A stretch of DNA of 64,000 nt from Nymphaea colorata (Eukaryota > Streptophyta > Magnoliopsida > Nymphaeales > Nymphaeaceae): contig NC_045142.1 in NCBI RefSeq assembly GCF_008831285.2, positions 15,131,354-15,195,353 on the forward strand, in the 5' to 3' direction. Positions 57,815 through 64,000 of this stretch are shown here, piece after piece. A program made the position numbers and the translations under genes. The notes beneath the pieces were generated by a model that had not been told where the DNA came from, did no database searches, and saw only the letters and a program-made list of their open reading frames with translations. Numbering within the stretch: position 1 is the first letter of the stretch; every line of letters starts with the position of its first letter.

Positions 57815-58061
57815 GTTTGCCACTATCTTAGGCCAGATTAATATACAGAAATTGCTTTCTGCTGTGAAAGAAGGACAAAAACAGAACCCCATGGAACCCA
57901 TCGGACCAAAGACATTCTGGAGGTCCCTAAGTGATAAATCATTGTATGCTCTGAATTTTTGTTCCGAATTCTTGATCACACCAAGTAGTTCTTTGCTGTT
58001 GAGCTCAGAGATACACAATGACAGTAAAGGTCGATGGAGTAAGGCACTTTTTCATTACAAG
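57815..58061 (+). CDS. TGD4: TGD4-like protein, exon 2
   Basis: Acceptor TTGCAG|GTTTGCC. The first base completes the split Trp codon, followed by 82 codons: FATILGQINIQKLLSAVKEG, then FWRSLSDKSLYALNFCSEFLITPSSSLLLSSE, then GRWSKALFHYK. DKSLYALxFCSEFLxxP..LLLS is a hallmark of plant TGD4 downstream of the N-terminal block. The exon ends CATTACAAG|GCAAGT at 58061/58062, in phase 0. Reading straight through gives AS-stop, so splicing at this GC donor is the best model. The 91-codon frame that starts at 57795 lies partly in the intron and should not be used as a start. Confidence 0.87.
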
Positions 58062-58727
58062 GCAAGTTGATTGTGTTCACTTTCATACAAAATTCATTTT
58101 CCTTCTTTAAGAGGGGTCTAGTTAATAAGTTAATTGTAGATACATGAACAATTACTGTGGAAGTATCTGTAATTGCCTTCCTTGGTCTTGACTTTTCTTG
58201 TGCAACAAAAATGAGTGTCTTTGTCGCATACAATAACATGAGCACATACAGAAGCTGTCAGACACATTAACATAATACTACTTTGCAGTCAAGGTCCTGA
58301 CTACTCTGATGAGTCAGTCTATGCTGGTCCTGATTTTTTCATTTTATTATTTTTTAACACTGTTATTGTCATGGATCCGAATTTAAACTTAAACGAAATT
58401 ATTTCTCATCACTTTTATCATCATTAAAACATTTCTTTTATCACTTTTATGTAGTTTATTTATTTTTTCTCATTAGTTTCTCATTTATTTCATTTATATC
58501 TATTTTTTTATTTTTCAACTTTTTGGAGTTCTTTTCAAGGTTTTCCAAAAAAAACCTTTTCCAAAAGATATCTGAGAAAAATCTCGCTGTTAACCGAGAT
58601 CGATATTTGTAACAATAGTTTAAGAGCGGGAGGAATCATCGTACCTCTTATAAAACCCCATAAATATTTTTCTTTAATATGCATTTCCAAGCATTTGTCC
58701 AGTAATGTGTATTGGTGCTATCAAGTT
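58062..58727 (+). other. Start of TGD4 intron 2 with a GC donor; no exon found
   Basis: AAG|GCAAGT matches the consensus of the minor GC-AG intron class (AG|GCAAGT). The 666 bp up to element E are AT-rich and show no continuation of the protein. Confidence 0.6.
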
Positions 58728-58956
58728 TGTTGCAGCCTTGAGACGTGGAGAGAGAGAGAAAGTGTTGAAGACGTGAGAGTTGGGGAGAGAAAACGTAATC
58801 TATTCACTAACCCTAATCTCTATTATAAAGAGATTAGGGTAGAAAGGAGATTTACAAAGTACATCGATCTAAAATAAAGAAAATATTAAAGAGATCTTAT
58901 AACTCTTTAATATTACAAAGAACCACCTAGAAACATAAACTCCTCTAATTTCAACA
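58728..58956 (-). repeat. 3' (left) LTR of element E
   Basis: 229 bp, minus-strand start TGTTGAAATTAGAGG and end GGCTGCAACA. A polypurine tract AAGGGGGAG lies just inside (58957-58965). It contains a perfect 12-bp inverted repeat (58810-58821/58829-58840). Confidence 0.93.
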
Positions 58957-58963
58957 CTCCCCC

Positions 58964-61900
58964 TTAAGCTGGAGCATACATATTAAACATGCTCAGCTTG
59001 CCACAACATTTAGAGAAATCACCAATAGGGAGAGCTTTGGTGAAGACATCCGCAGCTTGATCTTCTGAAGGAACATGAATAGTGGCAATGGTTCCTGCTT
59101 GAACGAGATCCCGAATGTAATGGCAGTCAACTTTAATATGTTTGGTTCTCTCGTGGAAAATTGGATTGTTTGCAATGTATGCGGCTGCTCGATTGTCACA
59201 ATACATCTTCACTGGAAGTGGAATCGACACACTTAGGCTAGATAGCATGGATCTAGCCCAAGTCATTTTTGCTGCAGTTTAAGCCATAACTTTGTATTCA
59301 GATTCTGCACTAGATCTTGACACCACGCCTTGTATTTTGCTTCTCCATGATATGAGGTTGCCTCCCACAAATACACAAAATCCTGTGGTAGACTTCCTGT
59401 CTTCGACTGAGCCAGCATAGTCAGCATCACTATAGGCTTCCACTTCCAGGGTCTTGCCTTTTGTGAACAAAAGGCCTTTGCCAGGAGACGATTTCAGATA
59501 TTTAACCACCATCAAGGCAGCATCCCAATGAACTTTCTTGGGTTTTTCCATAAATTGAATTAGCTTTTCCACTGCAAAGCTAATGTCTGATCTTGTCACA
59601 GTAACATAGAGTAGTTTTCCAATAAGGGACCTGTAGGATCGAGAATCCACTAATTCTGTTTGGTCATCATGAAGGTGTATATGTGGATTCATAGGTAAAT
59701 TAGCTGGTTTAGCTTCTAGCATCCCTGTGTCCTGCAATAAATCAAGAACATACTTCCATTGAGAGAGAACCACACCATCCCTATTGCGAGCAACTTCTAT
59801 TCCCAAGAAATATCGTAATGGACCAAGATCTTTCGTCACAAAGTGTTTTTGAAGGAACAACTTTGCATCATAAATTTCTTGATCAGAGTCACCTGTTAGG
59901 ATAATATCATCAACATAAATCACTAGAACTGTTATACCCCTGGAAGCCTTCTTGATAAACAGAGAATGATCAAGAGGAGATCTCGTCAAGCCACACTTTG
60001 AGACTACCTCAGAGAACTTGTGAAACCACGTACGAGGACTCTGCTTGAGTCCATAAATAGCTTTCTTCAGCTTGCACACTTTGCCACACTCCCCCTGTCG
60101 TTCAAACCCTGGTGGTTGTTGCATATAGACAGTTTCATCGAGATCACTATACAAAAAGGCATTTTTGACATCAAGCTGATACATGTGCCAGTCATGGTGT
60201 ACAGCCACAGAAATGATAAGACGAATGGTTCCCAACCGAGCAACCGGAGAGAAGGTCTCAAAGAAATCCACACCGTAGGTCTGCGTATAGCCCTTATCAA
60301 CCAACCGAGCTTTGTATTGTTCCATAGAACCATCAGAATTATATTTCACTGTGAATACCCACTTAGAACCAACAATGTCACAATGAGAAGGAGGATCAAC
60401 AAGTTCCCAAGTGCCTCGCTGAACTAAAGCATCCATCTCATCTTGCATAGCCCGTCTCCATTGGGTATCTAATAAAGCCTGCTGGTGACCTGTAGGAACT
60501 GTATGAGCAGTTAGAGCTTGAATAAACTGTTGCATACTTTTGCCAACACCGTCAGTAGACACAAAATGAGATATAGGATGCAAAGTACATTGTCGCTTGC
60601 CTTTGCGAAGAGCGATAGGTAAGTCTTCACAGGGATCAGATGGACTAGGGATACTCACTCCAGATGAACTTACCTCCTGAGAAGCGGTTGGCGAAGGATC
60701 ATGAGAAGGGTCCTGTCGACGTGCGTAGACCAGCGGAGGATCACGAAACTTGGACACTACAACCGGAGAGTCTTTAGAAGGAGATTCAAACGAGAATGAC
60801 TCCAAAGGAATAGGAGGAATAGGTAGTGGGTCTGGTGATTGTGGCATCTCAGTAAGAATGGGAGATGAGCTATAATAAGGCTGAGACTCGAAGAATGTGA
60901 CATCCACACTGATATACTCCTTTTGAGTCAAGGGATCAAAACATTTGTAGCCTTTATGGTTTCTGGACTAGCCTATAAAGATACACTTAATGGCTTGGGC
61001 ATCCAATTTATCACGTGTGGGTCCAAGTATGTGAACAAAGCATGTGCAACCAAATACTTTGGGAGCCACTGGAAATAAGGGTCGTTGGGGATGCACAAGT
61101 TTAATGGGAACCTTGTTATCAATGGAGGATGAGGGTAAACGGTTGGTTAAATAACAGACAGTGAGTATGGCATCTCCCCAAAAGTATGCAGGTAAATTAG
61201 TATGAAGCATTAGTGAACGAGCCACATTTAAGAGTTGGCGATGTTTACGCTCAGCTACTCCATTTTGTTGGGAGGTATGAGAACAAGTAAACTGAGGACA
61301 AATGTCATTATCAAAGTAAAACTTAAGGTAGAGGCCTTGAACTCAAGGGCATTATCAGTGTGAATGCTTTTAACAAGAATACCAAACTGGGTCTTTATTT
61401 CAATAATAAGATTTTTGAGAGTACATACTATTTCAGACCTTTTTTTCAAAAGAAAGACCCAAGTGACTCGCGAATAATCATCAACAATGACAAGGAAATA
61501 CCGAAATCTTGACCTACTAGCAACTCTGCTAGGACCCCACACATCAACATGAAGAAGATCAAAAAGTCCACAACTGGACGGACTAAGACTCGATGAATAA
61601 CTACTCCGGATGTGCTTGCCAAGTTGACAGGCTTCACACTGGAACGACTCTGGTACTGAAAGATGAGGAAGAAGGTGACAGAGCTTGGAGACAGATGGAT
61701 GACCAAGTCTGAGATGCCACTAAGGAGGAGGACAGTGAGGTGATCGATGATGTTGCAATATCCACTGGATCCGACAGGAAGTAGATGCCTCCTTTCTCAT
61801 AGCCTCCACCAATCGTCTTCCCAGTTTGGAAGTCCTGAAATGAACATAAACCATGGTCAAACGTAACACGACAATGTAAGTCATTAATCAATTGTCCAAC

Positions 61901-63200
61901 CGATAACAAATTTGTTGGAAACTTAGGAGCATATAACACATTAGGAATAGTCATAGACTGAGAAATCTTGATATCACCATAACCCATAATAGGTGACCAT
62001 CTACCATCTGTAAGTTTTACATGACGAGGCTGAGGTAATGAGTGTAGCACAGTAAACATAGAAGGTCTACTACAAAAGTGTCTCGATGCTCCTGAATCAA
62101 TAATCCAAGTAGTACCTGTATCATGTGGGACAGTATCAACAGACATAGTACTGTCTATCATGACTGTAGAGGCCGACGGCTGAATAGATCTGTGTGCTAG
62201 GAAGTCCTCATACTCTGACTTGTTGATACTCACAGTCACTGTCTCAGGGTGAGAAGGAGATAAAGACCCATCTACAACTGATGAAGCTGCCTGAATAGAC
62301 CCAATATGAGACTGTAAAAAATTCTTGCCCTGCTTAGATGCAACATTTCTTCCTAGGGATGCAGGCGAAGGACGATCATGTTTATCTCAACATCTGTCTT
62401 CTAAATGTCCTATTTTCCTACAATAGGTGCACTGAAATCTCCCCGGACCTGCTCCTGACCCTCGACCTATGCCTCTCCCCCTGAATGAACTGCGTCCACG
62501 ACCTCCTGAGGCTACCAAGGCAGAGGCATGGATATCACTAGATGACTGAGAAAGGGTCACAACAAGACGACTGAGTCTGTTGTAGGCTTCAGCTAAGTCA
62601 GGGATTTCTGCTCCAGTCAGCATCTAAGCCTTTGCTACTGCATATTCAGGGGAGAGGCCCTGTAGAAACTTCGCAACCATAGACTGTTTACCATGAGTCT
62701 TATGACATGTTGGACATGGGAGACGTAATGCTTTAAGTCGTTCATGGATGGACTTGAGGGAAGCAAAGTATTGAGCAAGACTTTGGTCACTCTGTTGCAA
62801 ATTAAGTAATTCCTCCTCCACCTGCAATATCTTGCTAACATTCTTGTCATTTGAGTAAGTTTGTTTCAAGAAATCCCACATTTGTTTGGCCGAGGTATAG
62901 TATGCAATAGTTGATGCAATCTGTGGTTGCACACTATTCATGATCCACGACATGACAATATTATTATCTCCCTTCCATGAACCATATTTTTCCACTCTTT
63001 TCAACAGGCTCATTTTCTTCTATAACATGCTTATGCTCCTTCTGATGTCCAATCACAGACATCATAAACACATGAGACCAAATCTCATAGTTAGATCCAT
63101 CTAGCTTTACAGTAGAACCATAAGAGAATGGATTTCCTCCACTCTTAACCTCATGACAAAAGTCAATTTTGGGATTTTCTGCCATCATAAATTTGTCCAC
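58964..63200 (-). pseudogene. Element E gag-pol, recently broken
   Basis: Gag starts near an ATG at 63185-63200 (MAENPKIDF) and soon shifts frame near 63005. It continues to a stop at 62624 and a zinc knuckle CTYCRKIGHLEDRC just before a stop at 62387. Protease DSGASRHF near 62090 is intact. Integrase is in another frame between about 61725 and 61255 (WHLRLGHPS, VDVWGPSR, HTDNALEF), then returns to the first frame. RT with intact YVDD near 59910 and RNase H with YSDADYAG lie in a 550-codon open stretch (59279-60931). A stop at 59279 separates the last part, which ends MFNMYAPA at 58964. At least three shifts and four stops are present; catalytic motifs are otherwise well kept. Confidence 0.92.
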
Positions 63201-63379
63201 AAGAGATCAACCACCACCAGCAAGAGAATATATATATATATATCTATTGAGAAAGAGACTGATCAACAAGAACAAACGTCCCTGGCAACGTTAGATGCGC
63301 AGCAACGACCAAACTGCTGTCCAACAGTTGACAGCAACCCCACGACAAAGAAAACAGCAAACGGAAGACAAAAAATGCT

Positions 63380-63481
63380 GCTAACAGCAAGCCCACAACT
63401 GAAAACGAATCCCCACTGCTTGTATTATTTGCTAACAGCAAGCCCACAACTGAAAACGAATCTCCACTGCTTGTATTATTT
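63380..63481 (-). repeat. 51-bp tandem duplication in element E leader
   Basis: GCTAACAGCAAGCCCACAAC..GTATTATTT occurs at 63380-63430 and 63431-63481, with one or two mismatches. It lies between the PBS and gag. Confidence 0.95.
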
Positions 63482-63922
63482 GCTTCGACCAACAACTTGT
63501 CTATTTATGCATCTAACGCTGCTGTACCACAGATTATCTTTCACAAATCATGAAAAACGACAGCAGATAAAACAGTCAACATAAACTGCCACAGAAATCC
63601 TAGAGAGCAGTCCTCCACTTGGCTGCTTTGATCATAGAACATATCAAACCATAAGTGATTAATCAGCGCAGACTCCCACACAGCTGCGATAATATATATA
63701 CTTCTGAAAATCCATGGCTGGAGTCTATTCACGCATAACTCCTAGCGTGAATAGACTCCTCCACACTGTTCCGTTGCTGGAAATCAGTCAACTAGAACAG
63801 GCGAGAGGTGAAGGAGAAAGAGATGGAGGAAGGGGAAGGAGATGGAGGAGGTGGAAGAGATAAAGCCTGAAAGGAGAAGGAGGGTCGCCGGCTGTTTGCT
63901 TCACGTCGCCAGTCACGTCCGA

Positions 63923-63935
63923 GGCTCTGATACCA
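63923..63935 (-). other. Primer-binding site of element E
   Basis: The minus strand reads TGGTATCAGAGCC right after the LTR end CAACA; canonical initiator tRNA-Met 3'-end type. Confidence 0.93.
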
Positions 63936-64000
63936 TGTTGCAGCCTTGAGACTTGGAGAGAGAGAGAAAGCGTTGAAGACGTGAGAGTTGGGGAGATAAA
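63936..64000 (-). repeat. 5' (right) LTR of element E, partial
   Basis: TGTTGCAGCCTTGAGACTTGG onward matches the first 65 bp of the left LTR with three substitutions. It runs off the window. Confidence 0.93.

Larger units (their letters stand above)
58728..64000 (-). mobile_element. Ty1/copia element E in TGD4 intron 2, cut by the window end
   Basis: Left LTR at 58728-58956; the right LTR begins at 63936 and is cut after 65 bp. The inner structure is complete from PBS to polypurine tract, in antisense to TGD4. The LTR overlap differs at 3 of 65 comparable positions. The target duplication cannot be checked because the right end is outside; the left flank is AAGTT. Confidence 0.93.

Overview
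This is a land-plant nuclear window, almost certainly from a flowering plant. It is AT-rich, full of LTR retrotransposon remnants, MITE-like repeats and dinucleotide microsatellites. The only host gene I recognise is plant-specific: TGD4, the chloroplast outer-envelope lipid-transport protein. I cannot name the species. I see no rRNA, tRNA, CRISPR or bacterial features.

Layout. 0-8.6 kb: a decayed PIF/Harbinger transposase with a minisatellite-like tail (0.06-1.9 kb), a MITE with perfect 13-bp inverted ends next to an exon-like ORF (3.65-4.0 kb), a dispersed plant repeat (4.6-4.9 kb) and an array of ~660-bp diverged direct repeats (5.6-8.6 kb). 8.6-18 kb: two degraded minus-strand Ty1/copia elements (A and B). 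19.1-25.9 kb: a plus-strand copia element (D) with both LTRs and an exact 5-bp target duplication. Its pol frame is broken only by nonsense changes. Its primer-binding site matches the anticodon arm of initiator tRNA-Met, and both LTRs carry an open reading frame that can be spliced in phase onto gag. 28-37 kb: a degraded minus-strand copia element (C) whose right LTR is split by a 4.3-kb apparent solo LTR. 39.6-40.7 kb: a Ty3/gypsy gag remnant. 43.1-43.7 kb: a 281-bp tandem duplication.

45-64 kb: TGD4 exon 1 (44974-45248) and exon 2 (57815-58061) join in phase across a 12.6-kb intron. That intron holds a small non-autonomous LTR element, a gypsy reverse-transcriptase scrap, microsatellite clusters and a young copia element (F, 51513-56806). 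F has an uninterrupted 1439-residue polyprotein, LTRs differing at 3 of 285 positions, an exact target duplication, a canonical PBS and a polypurine tract. Intron 2 appears to begin with a GC donor and holds another minus-strand copia element (E), which runs off the window end. Exon 3 lies outside the window.

The main story is a lipid-trafficking gene stretched by successive retrotransposon insertions, one of them potentially autonomous. The most unusual single object is element D. All reading is by eye; family assignments rest on motif recognition, not searches.
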